Part shown: positions 35,564-49,300 of the stretch, piece by piece
How positions within the stretch are numbered: the stretch's first letter is position 1
Layout: every line of letters begins with the position of its first letter
NCBI RefSeq assembly: GCF_030272615.1
Contig: NC_081415.1
Coordinates: forward strand, 264,168,925-264,232,924
From: Cryptomeria japonica
Lineage: Eukaryota; Streptophyta; Pinopsida; Cupressales; Cupressaceae
Length of the DNA: 64,000 bases
Reading direction: 5' to 3'
Program-made: the position numbers and the translations under genes
Notes under the pieces: model-generated
Seen by the model: the letters and a program-made list of their open reading frames with translations, nothing else
Told to the model about the DNA's origin: nothing
Databases searched by the model: none

Positions 35564-36149
35564 ACAGTTGTCACAACCCTCCTTTATCAAATTTTGATTT
35601 GATACAATTCTATTATATTTTTGGTTGAGCTATTGAAAATGATTGAATAAATATTATAAAAGAATAAATAATTGACCCACACACACACTTGAAGAATATA
35701 ATTCAAAAGGCATTATTTATTTTTATTTTTATTTTTATTCCCAATTATGGCACATTTTGTAGGAGAAATTAGAAGCTTCTAGAGGAATCTTCAATACCTT
35801 GCATGTAACTCCCCCACTAGGATTTTAATCAATTTTGCATGAGTCTAATATTGGAAAAGAATCTCATTCTTAATTAATTTCTCTAGATAGTAGAATTAAG
35901 GGATTTTCCCTATATATTGTATGCAAGTTTTCAAAAGGAGTTGGTTATGCCTTGAAAAAAGTTTTCTCAAATAGTTTTTTTTTTTAAGTAGTCATATTTT
36001 TCATTTTTGGAGAATAGTTAAGTTGTTTTGAAGAATTTTTCCAAGCTTGCAAGGAAGGATCAAGGAAGGATCAAGGAAGGCTAGGCTTGAAGATTTGGAG
36101 AGGATTCTACATCAAGCTTCAAGTATCCAGGTTCTCCTCTTTTTATTGA

Positions 36150-36660
36150 ATCATGTTTCTTGTGTTATTCATTCCTTTCCTATGAACAAACCTTGTTGTG
36201 AATGAATTAATTTCTCATGTATGAAAATCTGTTTTCCTGTGAATGAAACTAAATGGGAATAAATATTTATTTCAAATCTTGTTATTTTGTTTTATTCATT
36301 TCTTTCCTATGAGCAAATCTTGCTATAAATGAATTAATTTCTCATGTATGAAAATTTGTTTTCCTGTGAATGAAACTAAATGGAAATAAAGATTTATTTT
36401 AAATCTTGTTAATTTATTTTATTCATTTCTTTCCTATGAGCAAATCTTGATGTGAATGAATCAATTTCTCATGTATGAAAATTTGTTTTCCTGTGAATGA
36501 AACTAAATGGGAATAAAGATTTATTTCAAATCTTGTTATTTTGTTTTATCCATTTCTCTCCTATGAGTAAATCATGTTGTGAATAAATTGATTTCTCATG
36601 TATGAATAAATTAACTTCTATGTGAACAGAAAACGTCTGGAAATAAAGTATAAACTTCAC
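36150..36660 (+). repeat. Four 127-bp tandem repeats in M 5' LTR
   Basis: The word TATGA[AG][CT]AAA recurs at 36181, 36308, 36435 and 36562, exactly 127 bp apart. Units share TTTCTCATGTATGAAAAT and CTGTGAATGAAACTAAATGG. The 3' LTR has the same four units at 44524, 44651, 44778 and 44905. Confidence 0.95.
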
Positions 36661-37076
36661 TATTCATTATTCTCTTAGAAATAAAGTATAAATCTCTCTC
36701 TGTGACAAAAACTGTGTACATTTAGGTGTTTATTATAAATAAATTCTTCCTGAGAAAACTCTATTTACCTCAATTCCAACTATATTGTGAAGATTTCATC
36801 TTTAGCTCAATAGCCTTAAAAAAAAGGGGGGGGGATCTTTCTTTGTGTATCCATGAACAGTTTATGACCCTTGAGATTGAAGTTATATCATAGATTTCCC
36901 TGATTAAATTAACTCACTATTATCTATATTATTATTATTATTCTCATGGGCAAAGTTAATTAAAATGTATAAATTACCATATATTATATTTTATACATAT
37001 ATAAATAATTACTTTCGTATTTTAATAAACCCTCGACGTTGTTGAATTTTATTTGCATTTCAAAGCGAATTTATTT

Positions 37077-37265
37077 TTGGGCAACGTGCAGGGGGAGGTG
37101 GTAATAAGGTTACCGTCGGGGGCAGTGGTACCCTCCACTACCCCTACGGTCACTGTCACGGCAGTGGCCGCAGGGGGAGTGGAGGGGCCCACGATGTCCC
37201 CTCACCTCTGTGGGCCTACACCTATAGGTCCGCAGGGGTGACGGGACCCGTGGGTCCCCACTCCC
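37077..37265 (+). repeat. GC-rich island in M 5' LTR
   Basis: A stretch of about 190 bp of very high GC in an LTR that is otherwise strongly A/T-rich. It contains CACGGCAGTGGCCGCAGGG and the palindrome GGGACCCGTGGGTCCC. The copy in the 3' LTR is at 45419-45607. Confidence 0.85.
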
Positions 37266-39111
37266 CATTTACCCTTAAAACAAGTTTTTTTGTTTTTTTT
37301 GTTATTTATTTATATATATATATATATAATAAATTGCAAATTAAAAATTGTTACTAATTGTTTTAGGGTAAATTTAAGTTAGTAAATTAAACTTAGGAAA
37401 ATTTATAAATAATTATGATATTGTGCAATAAATTTGTAATTTTAAATTAATGTATACAATTGGAATCTCTCAATCCATTTGAGATTTATTGGGTTATTTG
37501 GTTGGTAATTTTAGATTCATTATAAGTAATTAATTTATATTATTATGATTTGAACCAAAATTTGTCTATGTCTAAGCTAATTGCTATTTTTGGGACTAGT
37601 GACTTTATAAGTGATTATTCTCATGGTAGAAATCAACACATTGCTTAACCTTGCATGTAACTTACACTATCCTTGCTTCATTATTTGCATTTATTGATGT
37701 CAAAGTTACATTTTCTTCATCTTCATGTAAGTTACACGTTTAATTATTAATATGCAAGTTATATTTCAAGTTTGAATATTAAATAATTTAGTTATGGTTT
37801 TTTATTCCACGTGGTTCATTAAGTAGTTATTTCAATTAATTAAGCTTTGCAATGTTTAATTATACACGTTCAATTCATAATTGTTTCTAAGCATGATGTT
37901 TCTCATAGCTTCTTAGTTAGAAAACTAAATAAAGGAAGTCGGATCACCAAAACTTAGCAGCGTTCGGTATATGCAGTGCCTCTGGGTTACGCTTACGGGT
38001 AATGTCGTCATGTTGAACTACTACACTTAATGCCTAATAAAGCTGCATCAACGATGTCTGTAGCATCGTCCCTATAAATTGTCGGAGAGTAATAAGGGAC
38101 ACTTGGAAGTTAAAATCCAAGGGGCGGGTAATCCCCCTTGGATTGATAATCTAATAAGATAATCCTTAAATGATTTTTACATCCGCTGAGTTAAACCATA
38201 GTAAACCCCCTTAAGGTTGATTGAGTGAAATGCTTTTATGAAATTGATTAATCTTGAAGAGTTGATGTCGATTGACAATTTGGTCAAGAGTGACGCTTGT
38301 GATAGGTATTAAGATCTAGTTGTTTTAGGCCACAAGCAATAGGCCATCTTGAGCCTTTGCTTAAGTGCTACCATCGTGGGTAGCAACCGCAGAGAAACTA
38401 TCTGGGACATTGACCCTAGAAAGGGTTGCATACCCACTAATCAATTTACATCAAACCATAGAGTAGAAAATACAACTACATACTTTACGCCTTGATCCCA
38501 TGCCGAAACAGGTATGTAGACAGTCTTGGGATGGAGTTGTCCCTACTACTCAGGCGTTCGTGGATGGGGTCTAGGTTTGGTAAGAAGGAGGATTGAGTAG
38601 ATTCCTAATTTGAAAGATAAGTATAATAAAAAAGAAAAAGTAATTCAATGCATACTCAAAAGGAATCCCGTATGGATTCGCTCGACTTCCTGGGGCTTTA
38701 AGCCAAATTTCGAGGCAGAATTCAAGCTTGTATTATGTTATTTTAATTTCTCCTAAGGACGATGACCTCAGTGCACTCCTATTAGAAGAGTGTAGTACTT
38801 AGTGAGTGACTCAGGACCCGAATGGTCTCGATGAGTCTAAGTCTCTGGCTAGAGCACCTCCTATCCCAATTGGATAGATGCCTACCATGTATGGATAGAT
38901 GCATATCCCATATTGGATAGATGAAATCCCCTGCTCCGTATGGACAGATGCCTAACCCGTATGGTTAGATTCTCATCCCGGATGGATGAATGCCTAATCC
39001 TAATGGATGGATGCCCAGAGTATGCGATTAAATCAAACACAAATGATTAAAGTAAACAAACAAAAAAAGTGGTCAAATTTTGTTGGGTTAGGTATAGTGG
39101 GTTATTACATG

Positions 39112-39123
39112 TGGTATCAGAGC
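39112..39123 (+). promoter_or_regulatory. Primer-binding site of M (initiator tRNA-Met)
   Basis: TGGTATCAGAGC lies 2 nt after the 5' LTR end. This is the standard plant PBS complementary to the 3' end of initiator tRNA-Met. Confidence 0.95.
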
Positions 39124-39259
39124 AAAGGTTCAAATCTAGGCCTTGTGCTCACTTCAATTTACACAACTAAGGGAATGTTTTGCAATGGTAGAAATTAAAT
39201 TTTAAAAATCTTAAATCAAGAACTAACTACATAATTTAACTTTTAGGTAAAACCCTAGA

Positions 39260-40527
39260 ATGGCTAGAGGAAGAGGAAGAGGAAGGGGTAATGGAAGACA
39301 TACTACCACTAGGAGACAAAGGGAAGCTAATCATGAATAAACCATGAAGAAAACCATGAGGAAGACCATGAAGGGGATCAATAACACCCAGGGAATAATG
39401 AAGATGGGGTCGAGGCTATAATCAACCTTCTAACCGAACAAAGGGATAAAATCAACTTCCTGGAGCAATCAATGCAGGACCTTAGGGCAAGACAGAATGA
39501 CATTAAAAATCAAAGTGGTACTGAAAATGGGAACCCTGGTAGCAATCAGGGGAATATGATGGGCAATAGGAAAGAAAATAACATATTGGAACCCTCTAAG
39601 GATTTGAAGAAAATCACCCCTCCTAAGTTTGATGGGAGGCAAATTGGTGAAGGAGCTGAGAATTGGTTAAATGAAATGGAAAAGTATTTTGAACTAAGAG
39701 ATTTTACTGAAACAACCAAGGCCTTATGGGGGTCCTATCAACTCGCAGGGGAGGTAGCTAGTTGGTGGACCAACACCAAGGAGCAAAATGGGTTTAATAG
39801 GGATACGATCACATGGGATCAATTTGTTCACCACTTCCAAAAAAGGTGGCTCCTTCAATTGTTCTTTGATGAGAAAGTGACAGAATTCTATAATCTACGC
39901 CAAGGGCCCCTATCAGTCCAACAATATTGGGATAAGTTCGCCAAATTGCTTAAGTATGTACCAATGTACCAGAAAGATGAAGAAGGCCAAGCGAGGAAGT
40001 TCATTTTGGGACTAAATACCAACATAGGGGTAGAGGTTGACATGCATGGACCCAAAAATATGAACAAAGTACTTGAAAAGTCCCTAAGGCAAGAGAGGAA
40101 GATTCAAACACTAGCAGGGAAGAACTCTAATGGGAACCACTCTTTTAAAAGGAAGCAGGAATTCAAGGGAAACACTAACTTCAACAAAAGTCAAAGGAAT
40201 AATTCTTTCGAAAGAAGGCCACCCCCTAATCAATATCAGAGGAATGGAAATAATAATAATAACAAGGGCAATAATAACATAGGCAACTATAATAGGAATG
40301 ACCAGCAAAACATGATAACTTATCCGCCTAGGGCCAACGAAACAAGGAATGATCCCCCTAGGAATCAGGGTAGGAGGGGCCCTCCAGGTGGATGCTTTAT
40401 GTGTGGAGGAAACCACTTTGCTAAAGAATGTCCTAGGATGCAAGGTCAGATTAGGGCCAATCAACCACAACAAGGGCCCCAACAAAGGATTCATGCAGCA
40501 GTTAGGAACCAAAGAGCAAGATTCTAG
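39260..40527 (+). pseudogene. Element M gag
   Basis: An ATG at 39260 starts an Arg/Gly-rich N-terminus, then the frame breaks (TAA and a one-base shift at about 39,335-39,390). From 39,400 it is open to a TAG at 40525-40527. The gag core is ENWLNEMEKYFELRDF, VASWWTNTKEQ, RWLLQLFFDEKVTEFYNLRQ and KFILGLN. An Asn/Gln/Arg-rich region follows, then the knuckle CFMCGGNHFAKEC (C-X2-C-X3-H-X4-C). The protease frame after the TAG is the same, so gag and pol were one frame. Confidence 0.9.
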
Positions 40528-41910
40528 AATGTTCCTGTGGAAACTACAGGTACACTATTTGAACAACCAATTTCAATTCTAATTGACACTGGGTCATCTG
40601 AATATTTCATCTCACCTGAATTAGTAAGAAAATATGCATTAAAAGTTAATCAAATGGAGTCATCATGGACAGTTCAATATGGGGATAAGGCAACTAGGGA
40701 AGTAACTATGTGTTTGCCGAGGGCAAGGGTACAATTTCCTGAGTTTGAAACAAGGGTAGATCTCTTTGTGGCACCCCTAGGATTATATGATGTAATTATC
40801 AGAATGAGTTGGCTAACAAATCATCAAGCTAATGTAGATTTCTATAACAAAGTTGTTGAATGTTTGGATGATGGGGGGAAAAGGGTCAAAATCCAAGGAA
40901 AGTTTAATCCCATTAATATAGAAACCTTATCAACCATGCAATTAAAGAAGGAAAGAAGAAGAGGAGGCCTAATCTATATGGTTGAAGTTGATGAAGGAAA
41001 AGAGGAAAATACCCCAACCTTTGAAAATATCCCTTTCTTAAAAGAATTCAAGGATGTATTTCCAGAAGAATTACCCAGCTTACCCCCTAAAAGGAAGTTT
41101 GACTTTTCTATTGATGTATTACCAGGAGCTGAACTAGTATCAAGGGCACCTTACTAAATGAACACAACTGAATTACAAGAGCTCAAAATGCAATTAGAGG
41201 AACTCTTAGCTAAGGGATTAATAAGGCCAAGTGTATCACCATGGGGAACATCAGTCTTATTCATTAAGAAGAAGGATGGAACCTTAAGACTATGCATCGA
41301 CTATAGGATGTTGAACAAGGTCACAATAAAGAATAGGTATCCCTTACCTCGAATAGAAGATCTTTTTGACCAAATGAAAGGAGCAATAGTTTTCTCAAAG
41401 ATAGACCTCCGATCAGGATATCATCAACTCAGAATAAAGGAGGAGGACATTCCGAAGACAACCTTCAGGACTATATATGGGCATTATGAATTCACAGTAA
41501 TTCCTTTTGGTGTAACCAATGCCCCAACTACATTTATGAACCTAATGAATAGTGTACTCCATGACTACTTGGACAAATTTGTTTTAGTATTTCTGGATGA
41601 CATATTGATTTACTCTAGGAATGAGGAGGAACATTTAGTACACCTAAAAATTGTTTTGCAAAGGTTGAGGGAACATAAGTTATATGGGAAACTGTCAAAA
41701 TGTGCCTTCTTCAAGGAAAAGATTCACTGCCTTGGGCATATAATATCAAAGGAAGGAATAGCAGTTGATCTAGATAAGATAAAGGCAATAGTAGAATGGT
41801 CGATCCCTAAAAACATTTCAGAGGTAAGAAGCTTTATGGGGCTAGCAGTGTACTATAGGAGGTTTGTGGAAGGATTCTCTAAGATAGCAAACCCCATCAC
41901 CTCATTATAG
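40528..41910 (+). pseudogene. Element M protease and reverse transcriptase
   Basis: Protease: ILIDTGSSEYFI (DTG motif) near 40,585, then [83 protein letters not shown] and the catalytic [10 protein letters not shown] near 41,590. The frame is continuous apart from TAA at 41155-41157 and TAG at 41908-41910. Motifs are intact, so decay is recent relative to T. Confidence 0.93.
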
Positions 41911-42380
41911 AAGAAGGGTAAAAGGTTCGTGTGGATAGAACAAAGTGATAAGGCATTCTAAATTTTGAAGGGGAAACTAACTTCAGCACCCATTCTAAGT
42001 TACCGGATCCGAATGGACACTTCACAGTTGTAACTGACGCTTCTATCGAAGGTTTAGGAGGAGTACTTGTCCAGGATGAAGGGGTAGTAGCTGATGAATC
42101 CAGGAAGCTAAAGACTCATGAAGTTAATTATGCATCCCATGACTTAGAGTTAGCAGCGATTGTGCATGCCCTACAGAAATGGAGACACTTCTTACTAGGG
42201 AAGACCTTTGAGTTAAAGTCAGATAACCAAGGACTAAAGCACATCTTTACCCAACCCCACTTAAATGCTAGACAAAAAAGGTGGTTAGAGTTTCTAAGTG
42301 AATATGATTTTGAAATTGAATATATTAAGGGGAAGGAAAATAGGGTGGCAGATGCTTTAAGTAGGAGGAGACACTTGATG
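41911..42380 (+). pseudogene. Element M RNase H
   Basis: VVTDASIEGLGGVL, YASHDLELAAIVHAL, FELKSDNQGL and NRVADALSRR give the D, E, D, D set of gypsy RNase H. One TAA lies at about 41,959 and a one-base deletion at about 42,000 (AGTTACCGG) shifts the frame. Confidence 0.92.
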
Positions 42381-43841
42381 ACTATAGCAACATTCAAAAC
42401 TTCTTTCAAAAGGCAAGTAATGGACGAGCAGGGACATGACCCATGGTATGAGCAAGTAAAATTGACTTTAGAACACGATCCAACCGATCCTAAGGTTGAA
42501 GGGTATACATTAGATGAAGATGGGTTGCTCAGATACAATAACAGAATCTATATTCCTAATTCAGGAGACTTAAGGGAAGTAGTCTTGTCGGAGGCTCATA
42601 ATGCCCCTTACTCAGGGCACCCGGGAGTTAACAAACTTTACGCAGATCTAAAGAAGTTATACTTTTGGCAAGGGATGAAGAATGACATAGTCAAGTATGT
42701 GGCTAAATTTTTGGAGTGTCAAAGAGTAAAGGCATAACATAGACATCCAGCTGGATTATTATAGTTTCACGATGTACCTCAACACAAGTGGCAAGTTATT
42801 AGCATGGATTTTGTGCAAGAGTTGCCCATGTCACCTTCTAGGCATGATACAATAATGGTGGTAATTGACAAACTCACTAAGGTGGCACACTTTATACCGG
42901 CGAATTTGATAGATGATGCACCTGCCTTGGCTAGGCACTTTGTTAATGAAATATTTAGGTTGCATGGAATGCCAGAGAAAATCATATTAGATAGAGATGC
43001 TAGATTCACTTCAAGATTTTGGACAACTCTTCAATCAGCTCTGGGAACTCAACTAAATTTTAGCACTGCATACCATCCCGAAACCGACGGTCAAATAGAA
43101 AGGACAAATCAGATTTTGGAAGACCTACTTCGCATGTACTGCATGGACCAACAAAAGAAATGGGAAGAGTACCTACCTCTAGTAGATTTTGCTTACAATA
43201 ATACATATCAAACATCTTTAGGAATGGCACCTTTCAAAGCATTGTATGGTAAACCATGTCGAACACCTTTGAGTTGGGATAACCTCGAAGATAGAGTAAT
43301 TGTTGGACCAGATATGTTGAAGGAAATGGAAAGGAAAACTAAGGAAATTAGGCAAAGATTGAAGGAAGCCTCAGATAGGCAGAAAAGTTATGCAGACAAG
43401 AACAGGACACCAAGGGAGTTTGAGGTGGGAGAGAAAGTCTTCCTAAGGGTTAGGCCACACAAGAGTTCCATAAGGTTTGGGAAAAAGACAAAGCTTGCAC
43501 CTCGTTATGTTGGACCCTTTGAAATATTGGAAAGGATTAATCCAGTTGCATACTGGTTGGCCTTACCTCCCTAGTTGAACCGAATCCATGATGTCTTCCA
43601 TGTATCTCTTCTTAAAAAGTATGTACCTGATGAGAAACATATTTTGAATTGGGATTCTTTACAGGTCCAAGAAGTGGGAGGAATAATGATAGAGCCATTC
43701 AAAATCTTGGAGAGGCGCCAGTGCCAATTGCGCAACAGAGAGGTTGATCAATGCAAAGTGCAATGGAACCAGTATGATGAAAAGAATGCCACGTGGGAAG
43801 ATACTAGGGAAATGCAACAATTGTTTCCTTTCTTGTTTTAA
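42381..43841 (+). pseudogene. Element M integrase with GPY/F motif and chromodomain
   Basis: Zinc finger: EAHNAPYSGHPG, then FLECQ, where the first Cys of the pair is replaced by Phe. Core: MDFVQELP, LDRDARF and ETDGQIERTNQ keep the DDE triad. LAPRYVGPFEIL is the GPY/F motif. After a TAG at 43572 come HDVFHVSLLKKYV and a C-terminal chromodomain (IEPFKILERR to VQWNQYDEKNATWEDTREM). A chromodomain targets integration to marked chromatin in chromoviruses. Stops at 42735 and about 42,765 also interrupt. Confidence 0.92.
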
Positions 43842-43906
43842 ACTAATCATGAACTATAGACTCTTTTGGATACCTTCAATAAGTGCATCGAGATGATGCA
43901 CAAATT

Positions 43907-43919
43907 AAGGGGGGGAGGA
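43907..43919 (+). promoter_or_regulatory. Polypurine tract of M
   Basis: AAGGGGGGGAGGA immediately before the 3' LTR TG at 43920. Confidence 0.95.
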
Positions 43920-45659
43920 TGTCGCAACCCTCCTTTATCACCTTTTGATTTGATACAATTCTATTATTTTTTTGGTTGAGCTATTGAAAATGATTGAATA
44001 AATATTATAAAAGAATAAATAATGGACCCACACACACACTTGGAGAATATAATTCAAAAGGCATTATTATTATTATTATTTTTTATTATTCCCAATTATG
44101 GCACATGTTGTAGGAGAAATTAGAAGCTTCTAGAGGAATCTTCAATACCTTGCATGTAACTCGCCCACTAGGATTTTAATCAATTTTGCATGAGTCCAAT
44201 ATTGAAAAAGAATCTCATTCTTAATTAATTTATCTAGATAGTGGAATTAAGGGATTTTTCCTATATATTGTATGCAAGTTTTCAAAAGAAGGAGTTGGTT
44301 ATGCCTTGAAGAAAGTTTTCTCAAATAGTTTGTTTTTTTTAGTAGTCATATTTTTCATTTTTGAAGAATAGTTAAGTTGTTTTAAAAAAAATTTCCAAGC
44401 TTGCAAGGAAGGATCAAGGAAGGCTAGGCTTGAAGATTTGGAGAGGATTCTACATCAAGCTTCAAGTATCCAGGTTCTCCTCTTTTTATTGAATCATGTT
44501 TCTTGTGTTATTCATTCCTTTCCTATGAACAAATCTTACTATGAATGAATTAATTTCTCATGTATGAAAATTTGTTTTCCTATGAATGAAACTAAATGGG
44601 AATAAAGATTTATTTCAAATCTTGTTATTTTGTTTTATTCATTTCTTTCCTATGAGCAAATCTTGCTGTGAATGAATTAATTTCTCATGTATGAAAATTT
44701 GTTTTCCTGTGAATGAAACTAAATGGGAATATAGATTTATTTCAAATCTTGTTATTTTATTTTATTCATTTCTTTCCTATGAGTAAATCTTGTTGTGAAT
44801 TAATCAATTTCTCATGTATGAAAATCTGTTTTCCTGTGAATGAAACTAAATGGGAATAAAGATTTATTTCAAATCTTGTTATTTTGTTTTATTCATTTCT
44901 TTCCTATGAGTAAATCATGCTGTGAATAAATTGATTTCTCATGTATGAATAAATTAACTTCTATGTGAACAGAAAACGTCTGGACATAAAGTATAAACTT
45001 CACTATTCATTATTCTCTGTGGAAAAAAAAGTATAAATCTCTCTCTGTGACAAAAACTATGTACATTTAGGTGTTTATTATAAATAAATTCTTCCTGAGA
45101 AAACTCTATTTACCTCAATTCCAACTATATTGTGAAGATTTCATCTTTAGCTCAATAGCCTTCAAAAAAAAAGGGGGGGGGATCTTTCTCTGTGTATCTA
45201 CGAACAGTTTATGACCCTTGAGATTGAAGTTATATCATAGATTTCCCTGATTAAATTAACTCACTATTATCTATATTATTATTATTCTCATGGGAAAAGT
45301 TAATTAAAATGTATAAATTACCATATATTATATTTTATACCTATATAAATAATTACTTTTGTATTTTAATAAACCATCAATGTTGTTGAATTTTATTCGC
45401 ATTTGAAAGCGAATTTATTTTTGGGCAACATGCAGGGGGAGGCGGTAATAAGGTTACCGCCGAGAGCAGTGGTACCTTCTACTGCCCCTGCGGTCACTGT
45501 CACGATAGTGGCCATAGGGGGAGTGGAGGGGCCCACAGTGTCCCCTCACCTCTACGGGCCTGCACCTACAGGTCCGCAGGGGTGACGGGACCCGTGGGTC
45601 CCCACTCCCCATTTACCCTTAAAACAAGTTTCGGTTTTTTTTGTTATTTATTTATTGAG

Positions 45660-45660
<1 letters not shown>

Positions 45661-45722
<62 letters not shown>
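45661..45722. repeat. (TA)n expansion in M 3' LTR
   Basis: About 60 bp of pure TA, against about 17 bp at the same site in the 5' LTR (37311-37327). Confidence 0.95.
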
Positions 45723-45725
<3 letters not shown>

Positions 45726-46347
45726 AATTGCAAATTAAAAATTGTTAATAATTACTTTAGGGTAAATTTAAGTTAGTAAATTAAACTTAGGAAAATTTAT
45801 AAATAATTAGGATATTGTGTAATAAATTTGTAATTTTAAATTAATGTATATAATTGGAATCTCTCAATCCATTTGAGATTTATTGGGTTATTTGGTTGGT
45901 AATTTTAGATTCATTATAAGTAATTAATTTATATTATTATGATTTGAGCCAAAATTTGTCTATGTCTAAGCTAATTGCTATTTTTGGGACTAGTGACTTT
46001 ATAAGTGATTATTCTCATGGTAGAAATCAACACATTGCTTAACCTTGCATGTAACTTACACTATCCTTGCTTCATTATTTGCATTTATTGATGTCAAAGT
46101 TACATTTTCTTCATCTTCATGTAAGTTACACATTTAATTATTAGTATGCAAGTTATATTTCAAGTTTGAATATTAAATAATTTAGTTATGGTTTTTTAAT
46201 CCACATGGTTCATTAAGTAGTTATTTCAATTAATTAAGCTTTGCAATGTCCAATTATACACGTTCAATTCATAATTATTTCCAAGCATGATGTTTCTCAT
46301 AGCTTCTTAGTTAGAAAACTAAATAAAGGAAGTTGGAAAACCAAAAC

Positions 46348-49300
46348 TGTAATGCCCCGCCAAGAACCCTAAAGGATAGCAACACAACAAGGCAACTAAA
46401 AGGCGCAATAATTTTTTTTTTAAAGATTAAAGGAAATAATCATAACTTTGCTCAATAATTAACATAAGCGGAAGACTAACATTACATCCTAAAGGGTTAC
46501 CAACGAAGATTACTTTTAAATAAAATCACATCACAATATTAATCCAATCATCCATTTAAATTAAGGAAAGTCAATAACGATTAAATAACTCATATTCATA
46601 AATTGATCTCCAAAAGATAGGCTTAAAGAATTACAACATATATACTTCCAATGATTCATTTATACATAATAGGAAAGATAATTGAAACAATATACATCCC
46701 ATGACTTAAATTACAATATTCCATAAATTACATGGCTTCCATAGAACAATAAAATACAAAGGTTACAAGTTGATGATACAATGACCACACGGGCCTCAAG
46801 GTACAAAATCAAGAACATAAGTGCTACACGAAGCAAGAACCAAGATGCACCGGCGAAGCCAATCCTCCCGTGAAGGTAGGAACAAGATATCCGATGGGAA
46901 GTGGCACTACCACCCGACCATGTGATCCCATAATGGAACCACCCCACCATGCTAGGAGATAGCAGAAGACCCTCAAGCAAGCAAGAAAAGTACAACAGTA
47001 CACATGACTCCGCAGTACACAAGAGACTTGACTCACAAAACACTAGCGACCCTAGAGAGAGAGTGTCATCACATGGCTTAACATGGTTACCCTAGGTAGG
47101 TCTCCATAGGTCCCGACCCCCATCATGGGTTATCCTGGTAACCTCTCCCGAACCCCCGGCTCCATCTAAGCATCATGCAGACCCTACCATCCTTTCGTGA
47201 AGATAAGGTGGTAGGTTTGCCATTCCAGGCCTTCCCAAACACCTTGAGCCTATGCAAGCACTCAACCGTGTACGGGGTACATTATCTTAATTAAATTAAT
47301 AACTACCCACCCCCTAAACAAATTATTAGGTTATCACTTAATAGCTGACTTTCGAGGGGTTATCCTGCCATCTGCTTTGGGTGCGGCCCCCGCCCGAAAG
47401 CCACTCTCTCTACTAGGTCACTAACTGGATAAGACTATCTATGAAAACTCTATGGTGGACTAACAACCATAAATTATCCAGACATAACACAGGTGGAGGA
47501 CTCACAGTCACAAACCCAGAGTTGACCATTAGGGACATAACACATAACAGCCCACTTCCTCAAGGTTTGAACATCGACACCTGACCAAGGGTAAACATCG
47601 ACAACATAATGACAGTTTTAAACATAATGCGACGACATTAAAACAACTAGACTGCAATTATAAAAACACAAGATCCTACACAAGCAATCTTTCTTTGAGC
47701 AGTCAACATTTAAATCAAATTAAACAAATGTAAATATCGGCTAATATAAAATACTTCCAAATAACAACTATTTGTCGAATACAATCATCATACGATTATT
47801 TTTCAATACTTGGATAACAACACTAATATCAAATTTAACCTAAACTTTCCTTAATTCCAACATTAATACTAACCTCTAAATCATTTAATTTATTTACACA
47901 ATACCAGGCAAATATTCCTCATCACTAAATCGAAAAATTACCAATTAATCTTAACATCATTATAAACTACAATTAACACATTATTATTATTTAATATTAA
48001 ATAATAACATATTGTTATTATTGTTTAAATAACAATATATTATCACTTAACATTAAACACCAAATTAACACTTATTGAATTTATTTAAACCACTAACATA
48101 ATATAATATTATTTTCGTTTTTTTTTTAAAACTAAAAAAAAAATATTAAAAAAAAACAGTTTTTAAACCCCAACGTGGGGCCCCCAAGCACCCACGCAGC
48201 AAGCCTGCTGTTCCCAGACTGGGGAATGCAGCGCTTGCTGCATCCTCAGTCTGGGGAAAGCAGCGCTTGCTGCTAGGAAAAGGGGGGTGCGTGGCTGGGT
48301 TGAGCCCAGCTCCCCGCCACCGCCCCCAATGAATTTGATTTCTAAATTTAATTAATTTTTTTCTTTTAAAAAAAAACAATTTAAAACTCGTTTTTAAATA
48401 AAAACGACAGAGATCATAAAAAAGACAAAAACTAAAAACAGAGACAGAGGTGAAAACCTCTGGTAAAACAAAACTAAAAATTAATTTCCCAGCCACATCA
48501 TTTTTTTATCAAACATACAAACAAAAGATAAATTAAAAGTCACTGGTAATGCCAAATTTTACGAGCAATTAAAAAAATCTTCTGAGACAAAACAGGGGGA
48601 GTAAAATTTCATTCAAATCAGCCCAGTTCACTCTAAAATTCAAATTAAATGGGAATAGAATTAATCTCTAACCTCCAATTGAATTTCTTGGCTCCCAACA
48701 AGCATGAACAAGAGAAAATTAACTCATAACCATCATTTTAAACTGGAAATTACCAAGGAGAGGTATTTTATGAATGCTTGGCAAAATTTTGTCAGCATAA
48801 CACTACTAAACCCAAGAAAATTTCCAATTACAAACATCATAATAAACCAAGAAATTTCTTGCACAAACAAAGATGAAACAACACAAATTAAGTTAAGAAA
48901 TTACATGGAGAGAGATTAAGTTTGAATTTGATAACAAATTGATAGAATCCTTCTTCCACAAACCCATGACAAACAAACACCCAACACCCAAAATTCACAA
49001 TTCAAGCTTTTAAACAAATAACAGAAAATGGGAAGAAAGCAAGGATTTTTTTTTGTTGAAATAAGCAAGGATTCAACCAACCTCTATGATTTCCAAGCAG
49101 GAATGGTATGCTTCAGCAGGAATCCCAGCTAGTTCAAACCCAAATCCACCCTTCAAGCAATTTTTCCAGAATTTATTTCTCCTCCTCCAAAATAAGCATA
49201 ACCCCCAAAATCTCCTCCAAAATATTTAGTAAGACAATCTCTTTAACCTAATTTTCTAGGTTGCAATATTTCTATTTAAAAAATATTAAAATCCCACAAT

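Larger units (their letters stand above)
35569..39109 (+). repeat. 5' LTR of M (3,541 bp)
   Basis: Bounded by the TSD on the left and the PBS on the right. TATATATT at 35911-35918 may be the TATA box, since the same text is conserved in the other LTR near 44262. It carries four 127-bp repeats, a GC-rich island and a run of GGATAGATG-type words at 38,870-39,010. Part of that run is missing in the 3' LTR. Confidence 0.95.

Noticed and set aside
37053-37241. Val/Pro/Thr-rich frame in the M LTR (and its copy at 45403-45585)
   Set aside because: It spans the GC-rich island, is in both LTRs and differs between them by non-conservative changes. It looks like an open frame by base composition.
45582-45776. 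Frame with Tyr-Ile repeats
   Set aside because: It is the translation of the TA microsatellite in the M 3' LTR and has no coding meaning.
48146-48496. 116-codon minus-strand frame in S1
   Set aside because: It overlaps the GC island and A/T runs; low-complexity translation only.
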